IMG/VR virus record: IMGVR_UViG_3300028800_000170 | Coordinates: 1 to 42,000 of that record | Reading direction: 5' to 3' (one strand) | DNA length: 42,000 nt | Source: a virus | In this document: positions 7,515-17,019 of the stretch, one piece after another | Layout: each line of letters opens with the position of its first letter | Numbering within the stretch: the first letter of the stretch is position 1 | Position numbers and translations under genes: made by a program | The notes under the pieces: generated by a model | What the model was told of the DNA's origin: nothing | The model's database searches: none | The model's input: only the letters and a program-made list of their open reading frames with translations

Positions 7515-8722
7515 TGCAGTTACTAAGTGATATTATTACTTATGTCCGTAGAATAATTAAGAGTCCGTCAGATGCAGTTATTTCTGATCAGCTTATCATT
7601 GATTATATTAACCGTTTCTGGGTAAATGACGTTGACGCTCGGATGCAACTCTTTGATCTTAAGACAAAGTATCAATTCACTACCGCTCCCGGGGTAGATC
7701 GGTACAACATGCCGATGTACTCCGTCCAGGTCGAACCTACAGGACCCGGAAGCCAATCTGTAGGTATGTATCCCGTCTATCAAGGCTTTACCGGTACTGC
7801 GTATGTAGAAGGCGTGCAAGTGCCTATGCAGTCAGAAAAAAGCTCTTTCTTCAATATATGGCCCAATGTAGTACAATCTCTCCCGGTAGTCGCAACCGGT
7901 AATGGAACCGCTGGGCCATATACCATCAACTTCCCAATAGTATCTAATCAGACGCCATCTAATCCGCCTGTAAACGGGATCTTGAGAGGGCATGTAGATA
8001 TAGCAGGGGTTGTTGCTACAGGAGTCAATGTAGACCCTCCTTTTGGGGCTACACTTAACCCTAACATCCAGATGCAAAACATCGACGCTGCCGTCTTTAT
8101 CACCTCTTTGGATAGCTCTGGAAACAACGTAGTAGTATGCGATAGCGGTCAATTTTATAATGATGGGATTACAAATTGGGCTAACTATGGACTCTTGATG
8201 ACTCCGGGACCTGCCCCTTTCGGTTATTCTGTACTTCCGGGTGGCTATAGCTTAACATCCAACACAGTAAACTACATTACTGGAGTCGCTAATGTTACTT
8301 TCCCTGTTGATATTCCGGTTGGCAATGATATCAACGTACAGTGCTTTTTCTTCCAAACAGGTCTACCCAGAGGAATCCTTTTCTACAATAATGTTATTAC
8401 TTTACGTTCTCCTCCTGACCAGCAATATCTGGTCGAACTCGATGCTTACCTATCCCCTTCTTGCTTTCTAAACACCACAAACGGCATACCTTTTGCTTAT
8501 ATGTGCGAGTATATCGCCAGAGGGGCGGCTAGGAAGATCTTGAGCGATACAGGAGATGTTGAGCAGTTTATGTTCTATGAGCCACTCTTTAGAGAGCAAG
8601 AGATGCTGGTATGGAAGAGAAGCCAGAGACAATTTACAAGTTCACGCACAAGTACCATCTATAGCCAAGGGATCAACCAAGGCCAATCAGGATTTAACAA
8701 CCTCGGAGGCTCGACGCTTTGA
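7514..8722 (+). CDS. Head-to-tail adaptor / neck protein (putative)
   Basis: A 402-residue protein. The N-terminal 50 residues (LSDIITYVRRIIKSPSDAVI, then DYINRFWVNDVDARMQLFDL) resemble the helical start of podovirus adaptor proteins that bind below the portal, functionally like P22 gp4. The rest is beta-rich, and the C-terminus returns to helices (EYIARGAARKILSDTGDVEQ), which suggests an insertion in an adaptor core. It is coupled to neighbours on both sides (TAATG; TTGA). Confidence comes from architecture and gene order. Confidence 0.5.
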   Translation: MQLLSDIITYVRRIIKSPSDAVISDQLIIDYINRFWVNDVDARMQLFDLKTKYQFTTAPGVDRYNMPMYSVQVEPTGPGSQSVGMYPVYQGFTGTAYVEGVQVPMQSEKSSFFNIWPNVVQSLPVVATGNGTAGPYTINFPIVSNQTPSNPPVNGILRGHVDIAGVVATGVNVDPPFGATLNPNIQMQNIDAAVFITSLDSSGNNVVVCDSGQFYNDGITNWANYGLLMTPGPAPFGYSVLPGGYSLTSNTVNYITGVANVTFPVDIPVGNDINVQCFFFQTGLPRGILFYNNVITLRSPPDQQYLVELDAYLSPSCFLNTTNGIPFAYMCEYIARGAARKILSDTGDVEQFMFYEPLFREQEMLVWKRSQRQFTSSRTSTIYSQGINQGQSGFNNLGGSTL

Positions 8723-9303
8723 GTACATTCACCTATTACCCTAACCTACCCAATCCTCCAGACTATCCCGGAGATGACGCTCCCGGCATGCAAACTAATG
8801 CTGGCTCTATTGCAGGCATCATCGCTCAGGATCACGTTGCATTTAACACCTCTGGAGGCGGTAAACACGTACAGTCTACCTACATCCAGAACACTAACGA
8901 TCCTGTACTCTCTGGTACAGACATTGCCGTGTACGGAAAGGCGGTGGCAGGTGTCACCCAACTCTTTGTGGAACTGTCTAGTGGTACAGTGATTCAGCTC
9001 ACCGGATCAGCAACTACATCAGGTGGAGCAGGCCCTCCTCCCACCTATGCAGGTAGCATCGTACTTACCGGTGGAGTCATTATGAAGTGGGGTAACGTAG
9101 TTGTCTCATCAAGTGGCACGACGACGGTCACTTTTCCAATAGCCTTCCCAACAGCTTGCTTTGGGGTACAGATGACAGTTAACGCTACGGGCGCACCCAC
9201 ACAGTCGATTGTGACTGATAACTACCCTACAAGAACAGCTTTTGTCGCTAGGATCAACGGACCTTCTAACCAGAATTGCTTCTGGGTGGCACTGGGGATC
9301 TAA
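8719..9303 (+). CDS. Tail fibre protein with gp53-like C-terminal domain
   Basis: A 194-residue protein. Its C-terminal 85 residues carry the fibre-tip pattern GGVIMKWGNVVVSSSGTTTV, then FPIAFPTACFGVQMT, ending QNCFWVALGI. This matches the gp53-like fibre C-terminal domain (K-W-G near the start, FP-x-AFP, aromatic closing strand). The start is TTG at 8719, overlapping the previous TGA, with CGGAGG nine bases upstream. A 21-bp segment of its DNA is repeated exactly in the next gene. Confidence 0.7.
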   Translation: MSTFTYYPNLPNPPDYPGDDAPGMQTNAGSIAGIIAQDHVAFNTSGGGKHVQSTYIQNTNDPVLSGTDIAVYGKAVAGVTQLFVELSSGTVIQLTGSATTSGGAGPPPTYAGSIVLTGGVIMKWGNVVVSSSGTTTVTFPIAFPTACFGVQMTVNATGAPTQSIVTDNYPTRTAFVARINGPSNQNCFWVALGI

Positions 9304-11933
9304 TGCCTGAGCAAATCTATATTGGTGACTTCAAACAGGGGCAGACTACTTCCAGACTGCCATTCAATATAGACAATGACGCTTTCCCCAGCCTTGTAAA
9401 CTCCTATTGCTGGAGAGGAAGGGTGAAGAGAAAGCGGGGCACTTACCTTTTAGGACAGCTAGAGTTGCAGTTTTCGGGTACCTTTACACTTGCAGCTGGG
9501 GCTGCCAACCTTATAACCCAGCTTAGTTTACCGGCTACCACCACTATCACTCCCGGATCTATTAGCTTTGTCTTAGGAGGCAATACATACACCGAACCGG
9601 CTACCCCAGACGGGACACTTGTAGGCGTCCCAGCAGGTACCGGAACGATAGACTATGCAACAGGTGCCGTTACTATCACAGGTGGAGGAGGTGGAACTGT
9701 AACGGCTACTTTCTCTTACTATCCCGGCCTTCCAGTGATGGGATTAAGAGACTTCGTATCCTCTACAGCAGCCTCAAACTTCCCACTTCTACTTGCTTTC
9801 GACACAAAATATAGCTATCAGATCAACCAAACAGGCGCTAGCGTAAACTTTTACAACGTTAACTACTATAAAGGGTCGGATGTACCTTTTGTCTGGTCTG
9901 GAGATGATTTTCAGCTCTTTTGGACTACAAACTATGCAAGTGCGTTATGGGCAACCAACAATTTACCCGGTTTAAACTTCTTAAATGGTACATATTCTGC
10001 TGGAACTGGCACGACGACGGTCACTTTCAACTTTAAAAGCTCCGGAGTAAACTTTACAACCCTCGTTGTAGGCGATAAACTCTGGTTTAATGAGTGGACT
10101 ACAGGCGGATCTACTGTAAGTGGGATGCTTGGCACCGTTTCTAACATTGCTGGAGCTGCTGCCGGTAACTATGTGGTTACATTTGCGGTTGCACCCACAG
10201 TTGCAGGCACAGGTATAGCGCAGATGCTCACCAATACTATCCCCGGACAGGATGGGATTAAGTGGTATGACGGCGACCCAACAAGCGGAACTGGACTACC
10301 AACGGCCACAGGAATGGGATGGGTTAACTTTGCTCCCCCACTAACAGCTTCGGCAGTGTCTATAGATAGCACCCCAGCAGCTTTATACTACCTCGTGGGC
10401 GCTCTCGCTATTGTTCCCTACAAGGACAGGCTGATATTCTTCTCTCCTTGGATACAAACAAGTTCTGGAGCACCTATACAGCTTCAAGATACCGCCCTAT
10501 GGAGCTGGAACGGTCCCCCTTACTACAACTCTCTCACTCCCGCAGGTGAGACGTTCGACATTAGGGCCTATTACGTAGACCAGACTGGCTTTGGAGGCTA
10601 TCTACCTGCTGGTATCGCCCAACCTATAGCCACCGTTTCTAACAATGAGGACGTGCTTCTTGTAGGGTTTGGAGGGCAGGGCAGAAAAACACGCTTTGTA
10701 TACATAGATGACGATGCCGACCCTTTCCGCTTCTATACCATCAACTCCGAATTGCCTTCTACTTCCACCTTCTCTAGCATCACATTGGATCAGGGAGCTA
10801 TAGATATAGGTACATATGGCATCTGCATGACAGATCAGCAGAGCGCCCAGAGGATAGATTTACCGATACCCGATAGCGTTTTCCAGATCCAGACGCTAAA
10901 TAATGGGGTGCAGAGGGTAAATGGTATTCGAGACTTTCAAAGAGAGTGGATCTACTTTAGCTTCCCGTACTCTACAAGCCCTTGGAAGTTCCCCACCCAA
11001 ACCTTCCTATTCAACTATAGGGACAACACTTGGAGCGTTCTATATGAAAACTTCACGGCGCACGGCAACTACAGAAAGCAAAAGAAATATTCTTGGCTTA
11101 CAATTCCTTTCGCTTCATGGGAGCAATGGCAAGAGCCTTGGAACGGTGGTTCTACTACTCCACTTATTCCCAACATCGTGGCGGGGAATCCTCAAGGGTA
11201 TGTGCTTGTAATTGGGCAGGGAACTGGTGAAGGTGCGTCCGGCACTATTACCGCCATTTCCAACAACGGAGGTCTTACTCAGATCACTTCCACGAACCAT
11301 TGCGTCACATCTAGCAACCCACTCACCAAGACAGGCGACTATCTGCTGTTTCAGAACTGCATTGGCTCAACCTACCTCAATATGCAAATCGGACAGGTGA
11401 CAAAGAATGTGGATGCTAATAATTTTGTTGTTGATATTCCTTTTCAAGCAGGTACTTACCTAGGACTAGGGCAGTATGTAAGGCTCTCCCAACCATTGAT
11501 CCAGACTAAACAGTTCCCTTTCTACTGGAATGAAGGCAGACAGACACGCCTAGCAGTGCAGAAATACCTTATGGACTACACACCCGATGGGCAGGTATCG
11601 GTTAATATCAACCTATCCCAAGATCCAGTTAGTATTTGGAATAGCCCAGCATATAACCCACCGCCTAACTCGCTAGTGTATACTCAATTGCTGTATACTT
11701 GCCCAGAAAGCACTAACATTGGCCTCACTCCATCCAACACCAACCTACAGATGCCGACCGCAGAGAGTCAATTCCAGATATGGCATAGGATGAACACCTC
11801 GCTTATTGGTGACTCTGTACAGATAGGTATCACATTAAACGATGCCCAGATGAGAAACTACCAGTTTGCTACCTCCGAAATTGCATTGCATGGTATCCAA
11901 CTAACCGTAGACAGAGGACCGCTCCTAGCATGA
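9303..11933 (+). CDS. Neck/tail stabilisation protein, beta-propeller-like (P22 gp10-like role)
   Basis: An 876-residue beta-rich protein beginning MPEQIYIGDFKQGQTTSRLP. Features such as VNSYCWRGRVKRKRGTYLL near the start, repeated Phe-Asp-Thr sheet motifs, and SDVFQ-type segments (QRIDLPIPDSVFQIQ) followed by GIRDFQREWIYFSFPYST and RDNTWSVLYENF recall the beta-propeller stabilisation proteins that close the neck of P22-like virions. It is almost twice as long as P22 gp10 because of inserted Thr/Gly-rich sheets. The ATG at 9303 overlaps the previous stop; an upstream TTG at 9276 is less likely. Confidence 0.55.
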   Translation: MPEQIYIGDFKQGQTTSRLPFNIDNDAFPSLVNSYCWRGRVKRKRGTYLLGQLELQFSGTFTLAAGAANLITQLSLPATTTITPGSISFVLGGNTYTEPATPDGTLVGVPAGTGTIDYATGAVTITGGGGGTVTATFSYYPGLPVMGLRDFVSSTAASNFPLLLAFDTKYSYQINQTGASVNFYNVNYYKGSDVPFVWSGDDFQLFWTTNYASALWATNNLPGLNFLNGTYSAGTGTTTVTFNFKSSGVNFTTLVVGDKLWFNEWTTGGSTVSGMLGTVSNIAGAAAGNYVVTFAVAPTVAGTGIAQMLTNTIPGQDGIKWYDGDPTSGTGLPTATGMGWVNFAPPLTASAVSIDSTPAALYYLVGALAIVPYKDRLIFFSPWIQTSSGAPIQLQDTALWSWNGPPYYNSLTPAGETFDIRAYYVDQTGFGGYLPAGIAQPIATVSNNEDVLLVGFGGQGRKTRFVYIDDDADPFRFYTINSELPSTSTFSSITLDQGAIDIGTYGICMTDQQSAQRIDLPIPDSVFQIQTLNNGVQRVNGIRDFQREWIYFSFPYSTSPWKFPTQTFLFNYRDNTWSVLYENFTAHGNYRKQKKYSWLTIPFASWEQWQEPWNGGSTTPLIPNIVAGNPQGYVLVIGQGTGEGASGTITAISNNGGLTQITSTNHCVTSSNPLTKTGDYLLFQNCIGSTYLNMQIGQVTKNVDANNFVVDIPFQAGTYLGLGQYVRLSQPLIQTKQFPFYWNEGRQTRLAVQKYLMDYTPDGQVSVNINLSQDPVSIWNSPAYNPPPNSLVYTQLLYTCPESTNIGLTPSNTNLQMPTAESQFQIWHRMNTSLIGDSVQIGITLNDAQMRNYQFATSEIALHGIQLTVDRGPLLA

Positions 11934-12415
11934 CACAAGTATCTTCTGATAATCTTAAAGCTCCTTATCTTAGGGATCAAAGACAGTTCCCTACCACGGA
12001 CGCTAAACTTCTAGCCAAGCAAGTGGATCAAGCGTACATAGATATTGCCGCCAAGGTCAATAGACGCTCGATAGGGATCTATCCTAAAGACTTCCTATCG
12101 GCTACAGGTGACAGGTGGTTTTTTGCTGGATCAAGCAAAGCGCAACAGAGCTTTAGGCAGATATACACCTTCACAGCCACAGGAAATATACCACACGGCT
12201 TGACATGGGCAGAGGTATCAAGTATATCACCAAATAGCTATGGATCGTATACAGATGGGACTAATTGGTATGGCGCAATTTATGCAGGTAGCACAGCAAT
12301 TGCAGGACAGGTAACGTTCTATGTCACCTCTAGTAATATCGTCGTGGTTGGAGGTGCAGGCGCACCAGCAATTACTAGTGGAACTATAGTGCTAGAATAT
12401 ATATCGTTGTATTGA
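11930..12415 (+). CDS. Small tail spike/fibre-tip-like protein
   Basis: A 161-residue protein overlapping the neck gene by ATGA. The first 50 residues are helical (DAKLLAKQVDQAYIDIAAKV) and the remainder is beta-rich (QIYTFTATGNIPHGLTW, YGSYTDGTNWYGAI), ending in a hydrophobic strand. A helical anchor followed by a small beta domain is typical of short receptor-binding or collar proteins in environmental podoviruses. No enzyme motif is visible. The role is inferred from position and architecture. Confidence 0.45.
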   Translation: MTQVSSDNLKAPYLRDQRQFPTTDAKLLAKQVDQAYIDIAAKVNRRSIGIYPKDFLSATGDRWFFAGSSKAQQSFRQIYTFTATGNIPHGLTWAEVSSISPNSYGSYTDGTNWYGAIYAGSTAIAGQVTFYVTSSNIVVVGGAGAPAITSGTIVLEYISLY

Positions 12416-12422
12416 GGTAAAT

Positions 12423-13037
12423 ATGAGTTTTTCAATGGCACCAATGAGTGGCACACCAAGCGGACCAGCAGGGTATAGCTCTGGTATGGGATCAGCAGGC
12501 ATGGGCAATAAGATCCCTAAAGGACATGAGCTTGCTAGAGTGCAAAACTTCACGCCTGAACAAATGCAACTCTTTCAAAGCATGTTCGGTCACCTAGGAC
12601 CCGATAGCTTCTTAGGTAAGCTTGCAAGTGGTAGCCAAGAGGGGTTTGATCAACTAGAGGCACCTGCATTGAGACAATTCCAAGAGTTAAGCGGACAGTT
12701 AGCCTCTCGATTTAGCGGTGGAGGCAGTCGTAGCGGTGTAGGTGGATCTAGAGGAATGAGCGCAAGAAGTGGTAGTGGATTCCAGAACGCCTCGCAGTCA
12801 TACGCCTCACAGTTTGCTCAAGATTTGCAGGCGCAGAGGATGGGGATACAGAGACAATCGCTACAAGATCTTATGGGTATGTCCAACTCACTACTTAACC
12901 AAAGAGCCTATGATCAATCAGTCGTAAAGAAGCCTGACAGTATGTTACAACAGCTTTTGCCAGGTTTATTTGGCGGAATCACTAAGATGGGTACCGATAT
13001 AGGTACTGGATACTTTAGTAAACTTTTGGGGATTTAA
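12423..13037 (+). CDS. Ejection / internal virion protein 1 (putative)
   Basis: A 204-residue protein rich in Gly, Ser, Met and Gln. A flexible N-terminus precedes FTPEQMQLFQSMFGHLGPDS and a Gly/Ser/Arg segment (RFSGGGSRSGVGGSRGMSA), then helices (ASQFAQDLQAQRMGIQRQSL). It is first in a run of three helical proteins after the neck genes, the place where P22-like phages encode proteins ejected into the host with the DNA (gp7, gp20, gp16). GAGG lies before the ATG. Confidence 0.55.
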   Translation: MSFSMAPMSGTPSGPAGYSSGMGSAGMGNKIPKGHELARVQNFTPEQMQLFQSMFGHLGPDSFLGKLASGSQEGFDQLEAPALRQFQELSGQLASRFSGGGSRSGVGGSRGMSARSGSGFQNASQSYASQFAQDLQAQRMGIQRQSLQDLMGMSNSLLNQRAYDQSVVKKPDSMLQQLLPGLFGGITKMGTDIGTGYFSKLLGI

Positions 13038-13038
13038 T

Positions 13039-13929
13039 ATGATTCAGTTTTACACTCCTCCGCCAACCTTCAAAGAGAGAATCGGCGCAGAGATTGGACA
13101 GGGTATTAAAGAGGGTATCGGGCAGGCTCGAGATAGAAAATACAAGGGAGAAGCCGAAACACTATCCCACGAAAGAGAATTAGGTAAGCTTAGCCTTCAA
13201 GGACAGATACAAAAAGAGATACAGCAAGAAAAATATGGATATGAAAAAGAATTGCAGAAAGAGAAGTATCAATTAGAGGGGCAAAAGGCTAAAGAAACTA
13301 AGCCAACACCTTTTGAACAAGAGTTTCAAAAGAAAATGGCAGGTGAATACTTTACCCTTCAAGAAGATATAGATAAAATTGACGCTTCAGAACAAGATCT
13401 GGACTACATTCAAAAAGAATTGGCACCAGAAGCAAGAAGCTCAAGGGGCTTGCTAGGTACTGCCACTGGTGGTTACTTAGGAAGTGGCGCAGGTAAAGAA
13501 CTCGACACTGTAGCACATGCGCAGTTACAACCAGTTATTAAGGTGTTCAACAAAGCAGGACCTCTTGCACAAAAGAAACTAGAGCTTTTGCAAAACATTT
13601 ATATCCCTAAATCAACAGACAGCTTAGAAGTGATTAATAGAAAAATCGACGGTCTTAGAAGATTAAACAAGAGAACTAGGGAAATTTTAAGCGCCAAGAA
13701 AGAATACATTGAAAACATGGGTGGCATTGGAAGCATTTCACCTCAAATGATGAATAGGATAGATGATGAAGTATATAAAGGCTTAAATAGTGAAGTCGAT
13801 ATGTACAACACAGAAACAAATGATCAGGTAACAGGATTAGTTGGCGCACAGAATGGAAAAAAACTTAAGCCAATGTCTAGACAACAAGCTACACAATTGA
13901 TTGAACAGGGATTGGCCACTTATGGTTAA
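13039..13929 (+). CDS. Ejection / internal virion protein 2 (putative), coiled coil
   Basis: A 296-residue, strongly helical, charged protein. Residues 45-90 contain an extended coiled coil (KEIQQEKYGYEKELQKEKYQ). A small glycine-rich turn (TATGGYLGSGAGKEL) separates it from a second helical region. It starts two bases after the previous stop and overlaps the next start. The composition fits internal virion proteins that form a trans-envelope channel, but there is no direct motif. Confidence 0.5.
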   Translation: MIQFYTPPPTFKERIGAEIGQGIKEGIGQARDRKYKGEAETLSHERELGKLSLQGQIQKEIQQEKYGYEKELQKEKYQLEGQKAKETKPTPFEQEFQKKMAGEYFTLQEDIDKIDASEQDLDYIQKELAPEARSSRGLLGTATGGYLGSGAGKELDTVAHAQLQPVIKVFNKAGPLAQKKLELLQNIYIPKSTDSLEVINRKIDGLRRLNKRTREILSAKKEYIENMGGIGSISPQMMNRIDDEVYKGLNSEVDMYNTETNDQVTGLVGAQNGKKLKPMSRQQATQLIEQGLATYG

Positions 13930-16366
13930 TGCAGACCCACTAGCAGGACTGTACGAAGATGAACAAGACAATGATCCTTTAGCAGGCTTGTATGAGGAAG
14001 AAGAGGAAAAACCAGCCAAGAAGAAAAAGCCTTTCTTAGAAAGACTAGAATCAGGTGGAGAAGAAGCACCGTCAACAAGTGAAATATTCCAATATACTAT
14101 GACACCTGCCACTAGCATGATATCAGGAAGGACGCTAGGAGCTTCAGAACATATACCCTTCATGAAGCCACACCCTGAACGCACAGGCATGACTATGCTA
14201 GGTGAAGCAACTGGGGCAATGAGTCCTATATCCTTACTTCACAAAGGCGTTAGTATTCCTTACAAAATACTTTCTGAAAGCGCACCTATACTTAAGCAAC
14301 CAGCCAAGATTGTAGGTAATTGGCTTGCTTCAGGCACTACAGGCGCACTATATGAAGGGGCAAAAGAAGCTATTCAAGGTAAAATGCCTTCAGTAGATGA
14401 TATGCTAGAACATGGCGCTATCTGGATGGCTTTAGATGCATCTTTAGGTGCCGCGGGATCTGTTGGACGTTTTGTGAAGGGACTATTCAACAAAGCAGAA
14501 CAAGTAAAAAAACCAGCCACCGCCGTTCTGAAAGATCTTACTAGACAAATGAATCATGAAGGTGTTGCGTACAACGAAAAGATAGGTGAGAAGGCTCTCA
14601 ACATCCTAGAATCCCCAGACTTCATGAAGAAAGGGGCGAACGGAAAGACATTACCCGTCAAAGAAATAACCAATGAGCAAGTGGACGCACTAAACAATAA
14701 AGTGGTAGAGCTTGCAACACCTGAAAGACCGAAAGCTGTAGACTTCAACCAGTCTGTTAAAGATGCTTCACAATCAGCTTTAGAAAGTAAACTCGACAAC
14801 TTCCACCCACAAGCTGAAGATAGTTTACAATTAGGTGAGCAAATACAGAACGATGTTGTAGGTAACTTTGAGGCTGAAGAAGCCATCTATACTCCTAAAT
14901 ATGATGAAGCGGAAAGAGTAGCAACAAAAAGCTACGTAAATCCAAAAACTACAAACAAAACTGCTGTTCGTGCTCTTAATCAGATCAGAAAACTTAAAAC
15001 AAAGCCCTCTGGATATGCAACCGTAGAAAAAGCACTCGAGGATATCATAGCCGATACTAGCGATGTTATTTCTACCGTAAGAGGTGAAGCACCACACCCA
15101 GCCGTTCAAGGTAGTAAGCTTATCGAGCTTGGCAGAAGACTAAACAAGATCATCAAGTATGATATTATCGGACATGACATATCAGGCTTGCTAAAACCAG
15201 TAAATAGAGCTGTCAAAGGGGATGCGAGAAAAGCACTCTCTCACGATGAAAATGCACTGCGCTTGTTCAATGAAGCTGAGTTGGATTTTGCTAGGACAGC
15301 TCAACGCTTCGGTGCTGATTCTATTCACAGCATTAGAGGGGAGAAAGCACTAGAGAAGATTGCTGATAAAGTAACTTCAGCGTCGACACTAAAAGAGCTA
15401 AGAGACGTACTAGACCCTATGCAAATGCGCAGGGTTGAAAGAGCTGTACTTGATAAGATTGCGGAGATGCCACACGCTAAAGCTGTCAAAGAGATAAGAG
15501 AACTACGCCGTCAATTATCTAAGGACGCTCAAAAGGTAGCCGATGAAATTGTTGCCATGAAGTCACCCTTTGGATCATTGCAACATAGACAAGCGTTAAG
15601 AGACAGCATTAGAAAAGATATTACTAAGAGCGTCGAGAATGGGGAAAGGCCAAAGACAGCATTAGATCTATGGCGTACTAAAGAAGGGCAAAAGCTAGTC
15701 ACTGAAGCAACGAACGGTCTAAAGAATCAAAAGCAAGTGTTGAATTATCTACGTGATCAATCGGTTAATGATTACTTCGCCAAAGCCATCACTCCCGAAG
15801 GTAAAATAGACTTTAAAGAATTCAATGAGATGTTTAGAGACAAGCAAGCCATCGAAGATCTAAGGACGATAGGTGGAGAGAGTGCGGTTACATTCTTTAG
15901 AAACCTAGAGCGCATGAGCAAGCAACTAAAAAGAAACGTGAGTATGTTGGAGAGATTGCCAACTACACACCAAAAAAGTGGAAAACTAGTTGAGTCGCCT
16001 AGAGGGGAAGAAAAGCTAAGAAAGACAAGCGAGAAGGCACAAGAAAGGCTAACAAGTCTTGAAGCAAGAGAGCATCCAGTCTTAACTAAAGTGAATGAAC
16101 TACTTGAACATTTTCCGAAGGAAGTACAGACGGCCTTGCACGTATTAGGGGCAGTATCTTACGCTCCAGCTTGGGGAACGGTTGTTGGAAGTAAAGCTAT
16201 ATTGAATCTTATGGCTAAGTCACCACGGTTTAGAAAGGCTGTAATAGATGCTAGTAAGCCTAGATCTTCTTTAGGGTCGCTTTTTTCGGCTCTTTCGGCG
16301 ATGGAGGGTTCATTAGCCATTGATAAAAAAGACCGCCAAGAACGAAATAAGCTACTAAGTAAATAA
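13922..16366 (+). CDS. Large ejection / internal virion protein 3 (putative)
   Basis: An 814-residue helical protein. I choose the ATG at 13922, inside the previous stop region, rather than a TTG at 13901. The N-terminus carries an acidic tandem repeat (DPLAGLYEDEQDN then DPLAGLYEEEEE). Around residues 130-200 are small hydrophobic and glycine-rich helices (GTTGALYEGA; ASLGAAGSVGRFVKGL) that may contact membranes, followed by about 500 residues of helix and a second small hydrophobic patch near residue 745 (LHVLGAVSYAPAWGTVVGSK). This is the pattern of the largest DNA-ejection protein of P22-like phages. Confidence 0.55.
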   Translation: MVNADPLAGLYEDEQDNDPLAGLYEEEEEKPAKKKKPFLERLESGGEEAPSTSEIFQYTMTPATSMISGRTLGASEHIPFMKPHPERTGMTMLGEATGAMSPISLLHKGVSIPYKILSESAPILKQPAKIVGNWLASGTTGALYEGAKEAIQGKMPSVDDMLEHGAIWMALDASLGAAGSVGRFVKGLFNKAEQVKKPATAVLKDLTRQMNHEGVAYNEKIGEKALNILESPDFMKKGANGKTLPVKEITNEQVDALNNKVVELATPERPKAVDFNQSVKDASQSALESKLDNFHPQAEDSLQLGEQIQNDVVGNFEAEEAIYTPKYDEAERVATKSYVNPKTTNKTAVRALNQIRKLKTKPSGYATVEKALEDIIADTSDVISTVRGEAPHPAVQGSKLIELGRRLNKIIKYDIIGHDISGLLKPVNRAVKGDARKALSHDENALRLFNEAELDFARTAQRFGADSIHSIRGEKALEKIADKVTSASTLKELRDVLDPMQMRRVERAVLDKIAEMPHAKAVKEIRELRRQLSKDAQKVADEIVAMKSPFGSLQHRQALRDSIRKDITKSVENGERPKTALDLWRTKEGQKLVTEATNGLKNQKQVLNYLRDQSVNDYFAKAITPEGKIDFKEFNEMFRDKQAIEDLRTIGGESAVTFFRNLERMSKQLKRNVSMLERLPTTHQKSGKLVESPRGEEKLRKTSEKAQERLTSLEAREHPVLTKVNELLEHFPKEVQTALHVLGAVSYAPAWGTVVGSKAILNLMAKSPRFRKAVIDASKPRSSLGSLFSALSAMEGSLAIDKKDRQERNKLLSK

Positions 16367-16398
16367 ACGTCATATGTACCTCTGTTATAACAATCGTA

Positions 16399-16578
16399 TC
16401 ACCTATTAGATTTACTGTCACGCTCTAGTTTTTCCTTGATTGCGCACGTTACCCAATAGTTTAGTGATATATGCTGATAGCCCTGCATGTCGATTGACTT
16501 GGCTAGCTCTTTAAGAATGGCTTGTACTAGTAGGGGATGAATGCGGATGGTGAGGCGATGGATGGCGACCTGGTGTTT
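16399..16578 (-). pseudogene. Ribbon-helix-helix-like fragment in frame behind small terminase
   Basis: Fifty-nine codons are open immediately after, and in the same frame as, the TGA of the small terminase gene. They encode HRLTIRIHPLLVQAILKELA, then ISLNYWVTCAIKEKLERD. The order strand, helix, N-Y-W-V turn, helix ending KLER fits Arc/CopG ribbon-helix-helix DNA-binding proteins. There is no ATG, GTG or TTG before the domain, so it is either a decayed gene, starts at a rare codon, or is made by TGA read-through as an extension of the terminase subunit. Confidence 0.45.
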
Positions 16579-17019
16579 TCAATTATTTTCTTTATGCTGT
16601 AACTTGTCTACTGAAGCCATAAAATTGGTTAACAGCTTAGCTTGTTCGGGTGTGTATGTGTCTTGGTTGTTTTTAAGGGAGGCTTCATACTCCATTTCTT
16701 GACGATGTTCTTGTTTTAAAAACTCGTCGTAAACTTTTGCATTCAAATCGTAAGCCTTTACGTGTAAGGTACCTTCAGCGAGTTTTCTCTCTCTTCTTGC
16801 GCCTAATTGTGCCTTGGCATACTCATACGCTGAACAAAAGTGTTTATCTTCTCTAGCCCATCTTGTGATATATGTAGGGGGTAACATATTGTCAGCACAG
16901 AAGCCATTTAAGTTGGATGAATCTTCTTTCTTAGACCATTCAATGAGCTTTTCAGCCCATTCGTCTAAGTCATGCTCTCTAGGCCTACCAAACGGGTTCT
17001 TCCTCTCTTTAGCAGTCAT
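16579..17019 (-). CDS. Terminase small subunit (putative)
   Basis: A 146-residue protein with a GRPREHD start after a basic tip, then LDEWAEKLIEWSKKEDSSNL and GFCADNMLPPTYITRWARED, a helix-turn-helix-like region that in small terminases binds the packaging site. A long helical oligomerisation segment follows (SAYEYAKAQLGARRERKLAE), then an acidic/Gln tail. The pattern matches small terminase proteins I recall from environmental phages. Its ATG overlaps the stop of the 60-residue gene upstream (ATGA). It is unusual in lying some 20 kb from the large subunit gene and on the other strand. Confidence 0.55.
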   Translation of the reverse strand: MTAKERKNPFGRPREHDLDEWAEKLIEWSKKEDSSNLNGFCADNMLPPTYITRWAREDKHFCSAYEYAKAQLGARRERKLAEGTLHVKAYDLNAKVYDEFLKQEHRQEMEYEASLKNNQDTYTPEQAKLLTNFMASVDKLQHKENN

